This document shows, piece after piece, positions 7,121 through 15,793 of a stretch of DNA of 32,227 bases; position 1 is the stretch's first letter, and the number at the start of each line of letters is the position of its first letter. The stretch covers positions 1 to 32,227 of the forward strand of contig JANQDY010000230.1 in assembly GCA_028278625.1 (NCBI GenBank), given 5' to 3'. Made by a program: the position numbers and the translations under genes. Source of the stretch: Thermodesulfobacteriota bacterium (GTDB lineage: Bacteria > Desulfobacterota > DSM-4660 > Desulfatiglandales > Desulfatiglandaceae). Below the pieces are notes generated by a model. The model had not been told where the DNA came from, did not search any database, and saw only the letters and a list, made by a program, of their open reading frames with translations.

Positions 7121-9151
7121 TTAATAACGATACCCCACTGTAAAGTAGACGGCCCGGCCAGGCATGGGATAGCCGTTGAAATCCTGGTACTGTTCGTTGG
7201 TGAGATTTCTCCCTTCAAGACTGAAGAGAAAGGAATGGTAAAGCCAGGAAACGCCAGCATTGATTTCATTCTTGTCCTTGGCCGGCAACAGGTTGGCGCT
7301 ATCGTAATATAGGCCGGTTTCCCGGAGATACTCACCGAACACCTTTACGCCCGCGTATCGCGCCTCAAGGCGGACCAGGTATGAGTCCTGAAATCTCCCG
7401 GGAAGGATGTTATCATTAAAGGCTTTGATTTCGCTCTTGTTAATGGGATCCTGCCAGGTGGCATTTCCCACAAAACGGAAGTATTTCAGAAAATCGATAC
7501 GGATCTCACTTTCGACACCCTGGATTTCGGCTTTTGAGATGTTCTCGGCCCTGCCGATGCCCCTTGAATCATAAACAAAGGTGATGAGATCATCCACATG
7601 GCTGCTGAAATAGGCGGCTTTTAAAGAGACGAATTTCATCCACCAGAGCTTGGTGGGATACCGTATCTCAAAGCCGGCATCAAAGTTGACGCCCTTTTCC
7701 GCCTCCAGATCCGGGTTGCCGATAATGTACCCGCGATCTCCAAAGAGCTCAAAAAGGGACGGTTCCCGGGTATATTTGGCCAAGTTGCTCCGAATATTCA
7801 ACCAACTGATGGGGCTGTATTTGATACCGATCTGCGGGCTCAGGTAATTTTCATTCCGCTCCCTTCCTTCAAGGGAATTGTCAAATTCGTCCATGGCGCT
7901 TTTGAGATCGTCTTTTAACCAGGTGTAACGAAGGGCCGGCGTTATGGTGAGTTGGTCTTCAAAGAGAAATACACTATCCTGAAGGCCCAGGTTCAACATG
8001 TCCCGGGTGCTGCTTTGAAGGGTTTTGTTGTAATAAAGGTCTTCGGGATCATAGGTTTCCTGATGAAAGTCCGCCATGAAGCTCAGTACGTTCATTTCCG
8101 TCAGCCATTCAGCAAAGAAATCACCCCCATAACGCTTGGTGATATAACGGTTTTTCTGTTTACCCAATCCGATATCGCTGTCGCTGTCGTCATAGAGCTC
8201 GTTTTTGTAGGAAAAATCAACGGTGGTACGGGTATTTAATTGAAGCGGGCCCACGTCGTTGGCGATAAAGCTTAAGGAAGTGATGTTTCTTTCGGTTCGT
8301 AATGACGTGTTCGATGGGGCGTTGTAATAATTGGGGAGACCCTGATCCTTCTTGAAATATTGATTCAGAAAATCGATGCGCACATCATCGGTGAAGTCAT
8401 AGCCCGCTTTTACCAACAGGTTTCCCTGATCGAATTGCGCGTTTTTGCGCGTCTCCCATTTATGGCGGTTGGGATTGTGCTTGTACCTGTAGTCGTCATA
8501 ATACTCAAAGTCGTTAGTGCTCCCCAGGTAGCCGACGGAAACCAGATAGTCCCATTTCCCCGGCTTGTGGTTGATAAACCCCGACGCTTTTCGGGTATTG
8601 AAGGCACCGTATCCCACCGTGGCGCTGGCGTTCATCCCTTCCTTGGCCCGCAGGGTTCGGATATTGACCACGCCGCCGATGGAAGCCTTGTTGAAATTGA
8701 TGGGGGTCATCCCTCTGAACACTTCGATGGCGGCAACGTCGGAGAGGGATATGGTACTCAGATCGACCCCGCCCCCGGAGGCATCGTTTAGGAGCACGCC
8801 GTCCATGAAGACCATGACCTGGTCACTGGAAGAGCCCCGCAGACTGACCGTCGAAAAACTCCCCAGTCCACCGGCCTGACGGACCTGAACACCCGCCTCA
8901 TTCTGCAGCACCTCTGCCAGGTCTTCCATCTTGCCTTCAAACTCTTCCCGTTTGATGACCGTGACAAAACCGGTGGTTTCCGCCAGATCCACGTCACCGG
9001 TCTGATAATCCGGTTGATCCTGTTCCGCCGTAACCACAACGGTTCCAAGGTTAGTGGTTTCCTGATGTTCCTCGGCCATGGCCGCGGTTGCCAAAAAAAT
9101 AAGGCAGCCTGCAAAGAAGACGCCTGAAAAACGCTGAATAAAGTTTCCCAT
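7121..9151 (-). CDS. btuB: TonB-dependent outer-membrane receptor, cobalamin type
   Basis: This 676-residue outer-membrane barrel probably imports corrinoids using TonB energy. The start at 9151 gives a good signal peptide ('MGNFIQRFSGVFFAGCLIFL', cleavage near 'AAMA-EEH'). A TonB-box-like segment 'LGTVVVTAE', a plug domain ('VQVRQAGGLGSFSTVSLRGS', 'FMDGVLLNDASGGGVDLSTI', 'VAAIEVFRG') and barrel strands follow, ending in aromatic '...VGYRY'. The longer frame to 9232 reads back through a terminator. No Shine-Dalgarno is visible before 9151: the start codon comes 4 nt after the terminator T-run. Cobalamin specificity is inferred from the riboswitch, and the sequence alone could also fit a siderophore receptor. 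Confidence 0.88.
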   Translation of the reverse strand: MGNFIQRFSGVFFAGCLIFLATAAMAEEHQETTNLGTVVVTAEQDQPDYQTGDVDLAETTGFVTVIKREEFEGKMEDLAEVLQNEAGVQVRQAGGLGSFSTVSLRGSSSDQVMVFMDGVLLNDASGGGVDLSTISLSDVAAIEVFRGMTPINFNKASIGGVVNIRTLRAKEGMNASATVGYGAFNTRKASGFINHKPGKWDYLVSVGYLGSTNDFEYYDDYRYKHNPNRHKWETRKNAQFDQGNLLVKAGYDFTDDVRIDFLNQYFKKDQGLPNYYNAPSNTSLRTERNITSLSFIANDVGPLQLNTRTTVDFSYKNELYDDSDSDIGLGKQKNRYITKRYGGDFFAEWLTEMNVLSFMADFHQETYDPEDLYYNKTLQSSTRDMLNLGLQDSVFLFEDQLTITPALRYTWLKDDLKSAMDEFDNSLEGRERNENYLSPQIGIKYSPISWLNIRSNLAKYTREPSLFELFGDRGYIIGNPDLEAEKGVNFDAGFEIRYPTKLWWMKFVSLKAAYFSSHVDDLITFVYDSRGIGRAENISKAEIQGVESEIRIDFLKYFRFVGNATWQDPINKSEIKAFNDNILPGRFQDSYLVRLEARYAGVKVFGEYLRETGLYYDSANLLPAKDKNEINAGVSWLYHSFLFSLEGRNLTNEQYQDFNGYPMPGRAVYFTVGYRY

Positions 9152-9155
9152 GTGC

Positions 9156-9193
9156 AAAAAAATAATCCCCGTGTCGAATTCCTCGACCCGGGG
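9156..9193 (-). terminator. Intrinsic terminator of riboswitch 3
   Basis: On the minus strand CCCCG (9193-9189, complement of CGGGG) and GTCGA (9187-9183) pair with TCGAC and CGGGG (9177-9167). The stem is 5 + 5 bp around one mismatch with a 5-nt loop. ATTA and seven T (9162-9156) follow. It lies directly before the btuB-like start codon. Confidence 0.82.
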
Positions 9194-9257
9194 ATTCCCT
9201 TTCTTATCCGCTAGATCAAACCCGCCCAGCACGTCCGCGCAACCGGCGGGATTTCTA

Positions 9258-9447
9258 ATTCAGGCAGGTTTTCTGACTTCCTCCCCCTTCCGGCGACCTT
9301 CCCATCGGGAACTCACTGAAGTGAGTCATTGACAGTGGTCATAGAGTGCCGGAAGCGTTGCTCATAAAAAATGGAGCAGAGGTCACAGCGGCGGGCCCGT
9401 CCCGTTTTAACGGAGTTCCCTTTTAGGCGCATTGGGCGCACCTGAAT
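9258..9447 (-). promoter_or_regulatory. Cobalamin riboswitch 3, upstream of btuB
   Basis: The outer stem P1 is a perfect ATTCAGG/CCTGAAT pair (9447-9441 with 9264-9258). Inside, the minus strand shows 'AAAAGGGAACTCCGTTAAAA', 'GGGCCCGCCGCTGTGACC', 'CCCGATGGGAAGGTCGCCGG' and the B12 box 'AAGTCAGAAAACCTGCCTG'. A 35-nt block (9379-9413) is identical to one in riboswitch 1 (4767-4801). Confidence 0.94.
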
Positions 9448-9456
9448 TGAATGTGA

Positions 9457-9486
9457 TTCATACCAAAGAACTGGTAGAAAAGTCAA
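9457..9486 (-). promoter_or_regulatory. Sigma70-type promoter for riboswitch 3 / btuB
   Basis: The minus strand reads TTGACT (9486-9481), an 18-bp spacer, and TATGAA (9462-9457), about 10 nt before the riboswitch P1 stem. This is the same architecture as the promoter of riboswitch 1. Confidence 0.6.
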
Positions 9487-9577
9487 GTCAAAACGGGTTA
9501 TTCCCTTCTATTGGATGTGTAATGGCCGTTGTCAAAACCTTTTTCACCATACCGCTTTTGATCTGGAGATGAATTTG

Positions 9578-9606
9578 TTGACAAATGCCTTAAAAATGCG
9601 CTATTT
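9578..9606 (+). promoter_or_regulatory. Candidate promoter for the acyl-CoA ligase gene
   Basis: TTGACA (9578-9583) is followed after 17-18 bp by CTATTT/TATTTG (9601-9607). The -35 is consensus but the -10 is poor. The untranslated leader would be about 115 nt, in which I see no other element. Confidence 0.35.
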
Positions 9607-9729
9607 GGAAGTTGTTATATGATTCAGACCCGATTTGTTTTGCCGGTGTTTTGTATTCTGTTTTGACCTTTTGTGATGGTACGGGAACAGTTTTCTTGAA
9701 TTCTCAACTCAAATTCGGAGGATTCCGCC

Positions 9730-11463
9730 ATGGCACTCAAACCCTGGGATACCCCTTTCTGGCCTGAAGGCGTGCCCCGTGAGATCACGGGATACGAAAA
9801 GCCCCTTTTCTCTCTTTTAGATGAGTCCGCCAAGAACTATCCAAGCCAGACGTATACCATTTTTAACGGCCGTTTAAAATCCTACAGCCAAGTGAAAGAG
9901 ACATCGGATCGACTGGCCCATTTCTTGACGCGGCAGGGGATTCAGAAGGGGAACAAGGTGGCGATTTTTCTACCCAATTTGCCCCACTTTCCGGAGATCT
10001 TTTTCGGGACCCTGAAAGCCGGGGCCACCTGTGTTACCTGCAACCCGCTATACACGGCGGCGGAGCTGCAATACCAGTTGAAGGATTCAGGTGCCAAAAT
10101 GGTCTTCTGCATGGATCACCCCCAATTCTATCCCACGGTGGTGGAAGCCATCAGGGGGACCGATGTGGAGCAGGTGGTCATCTGTTCCGTCAAATCGTAT
10201 CTGCCACCGCTGATGGCATTCATCGGCGGGCTCTTGGGGAAAATCCCCAAAGCCGGAAAGCACGAACCGGGACACCTTCTCTTTGATGACGTGGTCAAAC
10301 AGTCTCCTCCCACTCCCCCGGAAGTGGATATAGACCCCGTGGAAGATCTGGCCCTCATTTTATACACCGGAGGGACCACGGGAAGGCCCAAAGGGGCTTG
10401 CCTGACCCATTCCAACTTCATGGCCAATGTGACGGCCCTGGATGAGTGGGCGCTTTTTCCTCATGCGCCGGGGGCTAAACCGGAGCGTTTGGAACGGGGA
10501 GGGGCCCAGACCCTCCTGGGGGTTCTCCCCTGGTATCACAGTTTTGGTTTGACCTGCGCAATGCTCCATTCCTGTTTTCTTGGCGCCAGACTCGTTTGCA
10601 TTCCGGATCCCCGGGCGGGAAATCCGCCTTTTACGGAAGTACTGAAAGCCGTTCAGAAATACAAACCGACCCTCATGGCGGCGGTTCCAACCATCTTCGT
10701 GGCTTTTGTCAACCACCCCCACGTGGAGAATTACGACCTGAGTTCCTTTCTCTGCTGTGTATCGGGGGGTGCTCCTTTGCCGCCGGAAGTCTGTCGGCAG
10801 TTCGAAGCCAAGACGGGCGCCATCATTTTTGAGGGCTACGGGTTGAGCGAGACCTCTCCCATTGCCAGCGGAAATCCGGCCAATGCGGAAACGCGGAAAA
10901 TCGGCAGTATCGGACTCCCTTTCCCCAGCACGGACATCAAGGTGCTCGATATTGACACGGGAAAGGAAGAAATGCCCCGGGGAGAGGACGGGGAAATCGC
11001 CATTCACGGCCCGCAGGTAATGAAAGGGTACTGGAACAAGCCAAAAGAGACCGAAGCGGTGTTTCGGGATTTGGACGGCAAACGATACTTTCTCACCGGT
11101 GACATAGGGCATGTGGATGAGGATGGCTTTGTTGTCATCACCGATCGGAAAAAGGATTTGGTCTTGGTGGGCGGGTTCAACGTCTATCCCAGGGAAGTGG
11201 AGGATGTCCTTTTTGAACATCCCAAAGTGGCCATGGCCGCGGTCATTGGCGTGCCGGACGACCGTAGCGGGGAAACCGTGAAGGCTTTCATACAGGTAAA
11301 AGCGGGGGAGACCCTCACTGAGGAGGCGGTTCTGGATTACTGCAAAGAGAACATGGCCGGCTACAAGCGCCCCCGGCTCGTGGAATTTCGCGACGAACTC
11401 CCTGTTTCCGCCGTGGGAAAGGTGCTGCGTCGAGTGCTGCGGGATGAAGCCCTGGGAAAGTAG
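9730..11463 (+). CDS. Long-chain fatty acid--CoA ligase (AMP-forming), FadD-like
   Basis: This enzyme activates a carboxylic acid to acyl-CoA via an acyl-adenylate. The 577-residue product shows the adenylate-forming motifs: the P-loop 'LYTGGTTGRPKG' (about 211-222), 'GYGLSETSP', 'LTGDIGHVDEDGF', and the hinge 'DRKKDLVLVGGFNVYPREVE'. The C-terminal catalytic lysine lies in 'PVSAVGKVLRRVLR'. The start is fixed by GGAGG 8 nt upstream of the ATG. The length and the 'WYHSFGLTCAMLH' block fit medium/long-chain acyl-CoA ligases, but the exact substrate cannot be read from the sequence. No beta-oxidation genes lie beside it. It probably feeds fatty or aromatic acids into oxidation. Confidence 0.9.
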   Translation: MALKPWDTPFWPEGVPREITGYEKPLFSLLDESAKNYPSQTYTIFNGRLKSYSQVKETSDRLAHFLTRQGIQKGNKVAIFLPNLPHFPEIFFGTLKAGATCVTCNPLYTAAELQYQLKDSGAKMVFCMDHPQFYPTVVEAIRGTDVEQVVICSVKSYLPPLMAFIGGLLGKIPKAGKHEPGHLLFDDVVKQSPPTPPEVDIDPVEDLALILYTGGTTGRPKGACLTHSNFMANVTALDEWALFPHAPGAKPERLERGGAQTLLGVLPWYHSFGLTCAMLHSCFLGARLVCIPDPRAGNPPFTEVLKAVQKYKPTLMAAVPTIFVAFVNHPHVENYDLSSFLCCVSGGAPLPPEVCRQFEAKTGAIIFEGYGLSETSPIASGNPANAETRKIGSIGLPFPSTDIKVLDIDTGKEEMPRGEDGEIAIHGPQVMKGYWNKPKETEAVFRDLDGKRYFLTGDIGHVDEDGFVVITDRKKDLVLVGGFNVYPREVEDVLFEHPKVAMAAVIGVPDDRSGETVKAFIQVKAGETLTEEAVLDYCKENMAGYKRPRLVEFRDELPVSAVGKVLRRVLRDEALGK

Positions 11464-11518
11464 CGCACACGGGGCTGTCGCTGAAAGATACCCAAGAGGA
11501 GGGAGGGATCAATCGCTT

Positions 11519-13051
11519 TCACTTGGACCATGAGGCATTGAAGTACCGGTCAATCTCGTCGTAGCTGGTCTCGAAATTGAGGTCCTTGTTCATGGCGGCA
11601 ACGGCGTTGCCGTAATAGAGGGGCACCCAGAAGGCCTCCTCTGAAATGAGTCTTTGGGCTTCCGCCAGAAGACTGCGACGTCGTTCAGGGTCTGTTGCGG
11701 CATCCGCCTGCTTAAGAAGCGCGTTGACCGCTTTGTTGGAACCGAGACAGCGCGGGGATTTCTGGAGAAAATAGAGGTTCATAATGGCGCTGGCATCAAA
11801 AATGGAATACCCGCCAGTCCGCAGGAAAATCAAGGGGGTTCTGCCCGCCACAATTTCCCCGTAAAGATCCCGCCAACGTCGCTTTATGATGAGATTGGCT
11901 TTTATGCCCACCGCTTTTAGTTGCTCCGCGATTTCTTCGGCCACGCTTTCGTCCCGAATAAAGTAGAGATCCACCTCAAAACCGTTGGGATATCCGGCCT
12001 CGGCAAGGAGCGCTTTTGCTTTTTCCGGATCATGGGGATAGGTTGTCACATCCTCCGTATAACCGAAATGAAACGGTGTTGCCGCTGAATGGGTTATACT
12101 GGCGTGCCCATTTAGGACTTTCTTTACAAGCGCCTCTTTATCAATGGCGTGATTGAGGGCTTTTCGCACCCGTTTATCCCTGAAAAAGGGGGATCCGCTT
12201 TTTCCCTCTACGTCCATAATCAGAAAAAAGATCCCCATGCTGTCCGCGGCGGATATCTTGATGTTGGGGTCCGTTTCCAACATATGGATCTGATCCGGCG
12301 AGACGGAACCGCAGCGGATGTGATCAATCTCCCCGCTCAGCAGCGCCTCCAATCGAACCAGTTCTTCGGGGATGATTCTGACCTTGAGGGTTGGGATTTT
12401 CGCCTGGCCTTTGGGGCCGCCAAAATAGTCCGGATTCGCCTCAAATACGATTTCCGAAGGGTTCGGCCACTTTTTGAATTGATAGGGGCCGGTGCCGATG
12501 GGATGCTTGCCAAACCCTTCCACACCGACCTCCTTGAGATACTTGGGCGGGTAAATGAGCAGAATGTTGGCGATAACATCAAGGGCGATTGAGGGGGGAA
12601 CGGTGGTGTCGATGCGGACCGTGTGGTCGTCCAGGATTTCCACCTCTTTCAAGAATCCATAGGGAACGGCGGGCATCAGTTTCACATCCGTGAGATAGTC
12701 AAAAGAGGCTTTTACCGCTTCGGCGTTAAAGGGTTCTCCATTGTGAAATCGGATCCCCTTTCGCAGTTTGAATTCGATGCTGTGGTCTCCGACGGAGCGG
12801 TAGGATTCCGCAAGACAGGGAACCAGCTTTTTTTTGTGAGGATCCCGATACACCAGGGTATCGGCCCAATTGTGGGCCAGAACAAACGCTTTTCGGGTGG
12901 TCGGCATACGGATGCCAAGGGTCTTGATGTGGGATTTGAATGCAACAACAAGCGTATCTTTTTCTTTACAGGATGCCCAAGAGACTTGGCCCACCAACCA
13001 AAGGAGAAGCACCGAAAGAAAAAGCGATTTGGTTCTCAGAATCCTTTCCAT
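11519..13051 (-). CDS. Extracellular solute-binding protein, family 5 (peptide/nickel type), orphan
   Basis: The 510-residue product is a periplasmic binding protein of the DppA/OppA/NikA family. It has a signal peptide 'SLFLSVLLLWLVGQVSWA' with a following Cys that could even be a weak lipobox ('WASC'). It also has the family blocks 'PCLAESYRSVGDHSIEFKLR', 'GIRFHNGEPFNAEAVKASFD', 'GTGPYQFKKW', 'VRKALNHAIDKEALVKKVL'. No permease or ATPase genes lie nearby, so it must work with a transporter encoded elsewhere. The ATG at 13051 has no Shine-Dalgarno, and a TTGACC-17-TAGTTT promoter-like sequence ends only about 7 nt before it. The substrate (peptide, nickel chelate or other) is unknown. Confidence 0.85.
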   Translation of the reverse strand: MERILRTKSLFLSVLLLWLVGQVSWASCKEKDTLVVAFKSHIKTLGIRMPTTRKAFVLAHNWADTLVYRDPHKKKLVPCLAESYRSVGDHSIEFKLRKGIRFHNGEPFNAEAVKASFDYLTDVKLMPAVPYGFLKEVEILDDHTVRIDTTVPPSIALDVIANILLIYPPKYLKEVGVEGFGKHPIGTGPYQFKKWPNPSEIVFEANPDYFGGPKGQAKIPTLKVRIIPEELVRLEALLSGEIDHIRCGSVSPDQIHMLETDPNIKISAADSMGIFFLIMDVEGKSGSPFFRDKRVRKALNHAIDKEALVKKVLNGHASITHSAATPFHFGYTEDVTTYPHDPEKAKALLAEAGYPNGFEVDLYFIRDESVAEEIAEQLKAVGIKANLIIKRRWRDLYGEIVAGRTPLIFLRTGGYSIFDASAIMNLYFLQKSPRCLGSNKAVNALLKQADAATDPERRRSLLAEAQRLISEEAFWVPLYYGNAVAAMNKDLNFETSYDEIDRYFNASWSK

Positions 13052-13221
13052 AGGTTATCAAACTACGCATAACCGTATCACGGGTCAAGAAAAAATTAGG
13101 AAAACCGCTTTTACAAAGCATCAACAATTCTGTAAAATCGTTTTTCGGATCTGGCACGATCCGGCCGTTTTGGTGTGGTATTAGAGATTGACCTTTCAAA
13201 ATGTGAACAAGCGAGGCGTCC

Positions 13222-13962
13222 ATGCCGTTAACCATCATGATAACCGGTGCCTCCTCCGGGATTGGAAGAGCGCTTGCCTTTGAGCTGGGAAAAAGAGGGT
13301 ACAGGCTTGCCCTGGCCGCGCGATCCGCGGATCGACTGGCGGCTATTCGAAAGGATCTTCACGCTCAAGCGAATCCGCCGGCCGTGGCCGTGCGCCCCCT
13401 GGATGTGACGGACTATGAAGATGTATTCAGTGCCGTCGGTGAAATGTCCGAAAACCTGGGGGGACTGGATATTGTGTTTGCCAATGCGGGCATCGGATTG
13501 GGGGAGCGGGTAGGGTGCGGTGATTTTGATAAAGCCCGAAAGACCATTGAAGTGAACCTGATCGGTGCCATCGCAACGGTGGATGCGGCAGTGGCCCATT
13601 TTCTCGAAAGGGGAAAGGGTCATGTGGTGGGGACCAGTTCCGTGGCCGCCTTTCGCGGCATGCCAAGGAATTCCGCATACAGTGCGTCAAAGGCAGGATT
13701 GGCCGTTTATCTCGAAACGGTGAGGGTTGAACTGATCAGGAAAAATATCCACGTGACGGTCTTGTATCCGGGGTATATTGATACGCCGCTCAACCAGATG
13801 CTCAAAAGAAGGCCTTTTCTGATTTCCTCTGAAAAGGGGGCGGCCATTATTGCGGATATGATCGAGAAAAAAGTAAAATCCGCAACGGTTCCCGTTTTCC
13901 CCTGGAATATTATCGGGCGGGTGATGAAGCTGCTGCCTCCCGGTATTGTGGCCAGAATGTGA
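13222..13962 (+). CDS. Short-chain dehydrogenase/reductase (SDR family)
   Basis: This 246-residue NAD(P)-dependent oxidoreductase has a classical SDR layout: the cofactor motif 'TGASSGIG' at residues 8-15, 'LDVTD' (about 59), 'NAGIG' (about 90), the catalytic Ser in 'GTSSVAAF' and the 'YSASKAG' Tyr/Lys pair. Arg residues after the first strand ('AARSADRL') suggest a preference for NADP(H). The C-terminal part resembles YqjQ/DltE-like lipid or ketone reductases, but the substrate cannot be named. It stands alone on the plus strand and converges with the amidase gene, only 6 bp away. Confidence 0.88.
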   Translation: MPLTIMITGASSGIGRALAFELGKRGYRLALAARSADRLAAIRKDLHAQANPPAVAVRPLDVTDYEDVFSAVGEMSENLGGLDIVFANAGIGLGERVGCGDFDKARKTIEVNLIGAIATVDAAVAHFLERGKGHVVGTSSVAAFRGMPRNSAYSASKAGLAVYLETVRVELIRKNIHVTVLYPGYIDTPLNQMLKRRPFLISSEKGAAIIADMIEKKVKSATVPVFPWNIIGRVMKLLPPGIVARM

Positions 13963-13968
13963 GGCGAT

Positions 13969-14781
13969 CTATCTTCTGAACAGGTCCTCCCGGTGATGGT
14001 TCGCCACCGGGAAAGCGGTTTTAAGCCTGGCTTGAAGATCCAGGTCGATTTCAGCCGTTAGCAAGGAGATGCCATCCGGAGCCTTCGCCACCACCAGTCC
14101 CCAGGGATTGACCACCAGGCTGCGGCCGTAGCAGACTTTGTCCGGAGGGTGCGGGCCCCACTGTGCCGCGGCCGCTACCCAGCAAAGGTTGTCCACGGCA
14201 CGGGTTCTAAGCAGCAGTTCCCAATGGTCCCGGCCGGTTTCCAAGGTAAAGGCGGCCGGCACCAGGAGCACCTGTGCCCCGTTTTTGGCCAACTGGCCAT
14301 AGAGTTCCGGAAATCGGAGGTCGTAGCAGATGCTCATGCCAAAGGTCATTTCATCGATCCGAAAGGTGACGACCCTGGACCCGGCGGTGAAAATATCGGA
14401 TTCACTGTATCGGGTGCCGTCGGGCAGCTCCACGTCAAAAAGATGAATTTTGCGATAAACCGCGATGATCACCCCGTCCGGATTAAACACCACCGAAGTA
14501 TTGTAGATTCTGTCATCCTTTTTTTCGGGAAAGCTGCCGCAATGGATGTAACGCTTGTGTGAAACCGCCTTTTGACGAATCCGATCGAGGCTGGGACCGT
14601 CAATGGGTTCCGCGTGGTCGGGTATTTCCGCTGTATCGCCCAGAAAGAGGAAATACTCGGGCAGCATGATGAGGCGCGCCCCTTTTTCGGCCAGGCCGTC
14701 GATCAACGCTTCCGCCATGTTAAGGTTGGATCCCTTTTCTTCACGGCTGTTCATCTGGCCGATGCCGATCTTGAAGCTCAT
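13969..14781 (-). CDS. Carbon-nitrogen hydrolase (nitrilase superfamily, Nit1/Nit2-like amidase)
   Basis: The 270-residue cytoplasmic enzyme carries the full Glu-Lys-Cys triad of the nitrilase superfamily: Glu42 in 'MLPEYF', Lys111 in 'YRKIHLFD', and Cys152 in 'SICYDLRFPELY'. The segments and length are those of the Nit branch, whose known members are omega-amidases and deaminated-glutathione amidases. An enzyme repairing deaminated glutathione or acting on omega-amides is likely, but the substrate is inferred. GGAGG lies about 9 nt before the ATG. It follows metF by 33 bp on the same strand, so it is probably the last gene of the metF/nuo-like operon, although no functional link is evident. 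Confidence 0.88.
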   Translation of the reverse strand: MSFKIGIGQMNSREEKGSNLNMAEALIDGLAEKGARLIMLPEYFLFLGDTAEIPDHAEPIDGPSLDRIRQKAVSHKRYIHCGSFPEKKDDRIYNTSVVFNPDGVIIAVYRKIHLFDVELPDGTRYSESDIFTAGSRVVTFRIDEMTFGMSICYDLRFPELYGQLAKNGAQVLLVPAAFTLETGRDHWELLLRTRAVDNLCWVAAAAQWGPHPPDKVCYGRSLVVNPWGLVVAKAPDGISLLTAEIDLDLQARLKTAFPVANHHREDLFRR

Positions 14782-14814
14782 TCCGACGGTGCCTCCAAGG
14801 TTGTGGCTCAGGTA

Positions 14815-15702
14815 TCAGGTCAATCCGGCGGCCGCCATGATGTCGGGCACCAACTCCTCCCGGCCAATGGCCATGATGTGCACGCCATCGCACATTTTCT
14901 CCTCCCAGAGCCGTCTGACCATGCGCCCCGCAATTTCAATCCCCTTTGACAGGGCGGTTCCCTTGGGGGCGGAAGCCATTTCGTCCACCAGGTCTTGTGG
15001 CACATTCACGCCGGCCACGTTTTTGTTCATGAATCGGGCCATGGGCGCGGATGTGAGCAGAATAATGCCTGCCAGGATTTTGACCGGAAACAGCCTGGCA
15101 TAGTTCATGAATTCCTTGAAATTGTCAAGGTCGTAAACGGCCTGGGTCTGGATGAATTCCGCACCCGCTTCAATTTTCTTCTCAAATTTGATGAGCTGCG
15201 GTTCAAGGGGATTGGCTTCGGGTGTGACGATGGCGCCCTTACAAAAGGAGAGGGTTCCTTCCACCTTGTTGCCACCCAGATCTTCTCCATTTTCGAGCCC
15301 CTTGATGGCGGCGACCAGTTGGCTGGAATCGAGGTCGAAAACCCCTTTGGCCGCCTTATGGTCCCCAAACATCACCGCATCACCCGTCAGGCAGAGGACA
15401 TTTTCGATGCCCCGCTGGAACGCGAAGAGGAGATCTGCCTGGAGCGCCATGCGGTTTCGGTCCCGACATGTCATCTGGAGTATTGGCTCTCCGCCCATTT
15501 CCTTGACCAGGAGGGCGCCACCGAGGGAGGGAAAGCGCATGACCGAACTCTGATGGTCCGTTACGTTCATGGCATCCACTTTCTCTTTTAACAATTCGAT
15601 ATGATGCGCCATTTTGTCGAGATTGGTCCCCTTGGGCGGAGCAACCTCGCTGGTGACGACGAATTTGCCGGAATCAAGTGCCGATTTAAATGCTGATGCC
15701 AT
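14815..15702 (-). CDS. metF: Methylenetetrahydrofolate reductase (Wood-Ljungdahl type)
   Basis: MetF interconverts 5,10-methylene-THF and 5-methyl-THF using FAD/FMN. The 295-residue TIM-barrel protein has the usual length. It shows the catalytic Glu in 'VTSEVAPPKG' (about residue 19), 'VTDHQSSVMR', the flavin/folate block 'MTCRDRNRMALQADLL', the 'LTGD' Asp, and the late 'FIQTQAVYD' segment. It lies 91 bp downstream of metV. That pairing is characteristic of acetogens and acetyl-CoA-pathway sulfate reducers, where MetF gets electrons through MetV rather than binding NAD(P)H directly. In a sulfate reducer the enzyme may run in the oxidative direction. AGAGG 7 nt upstream supports the ATG at 15702. 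Confidence 0.93.
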   Translation of the reverse strand: MASAFKSALDSGKFVVTSEVAPPKGTNLDKMAHHIELLKEKVDAMNVTDHQSSVMRFPSLGGALLVKEMGGEPILQMTCRDRNRMALQADLLFAFQRGIENVLCLTGDAVMFGDHKAAKGVFDLDSSQLVAAIKGLENGEDLGGNKVEGTLSFCKGAIVTPEANPLEPQLIKFEKKIEAGAEFIQTQAVYDLDNFKEFMNYARLFPVKILAGIILLTSAPMARFMNKNVAGVNVPQDLVDEMASAPKGTALSKGIEIAGRMVRRLWEEKMCDGVHIMAIGREELVPDIMAAAGLT

Positions 15703-15793
15703 TTCAGACCTCTTTAATAGACGTTTTGGTTTTTGGACTTTGCAGAAAAATGCTGCTCCTCTTGCCTGTTTTGATTCGAGGGAAAACGCGATG

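Noticed and set aside
10360..11220. Long open frame (286 codons) on the minus strand inside the acyl-CoA ligase gene
   Set aside because: It is antisense to a strongly supported enzyme, has no domain-like sequence and no ribosome binding site.
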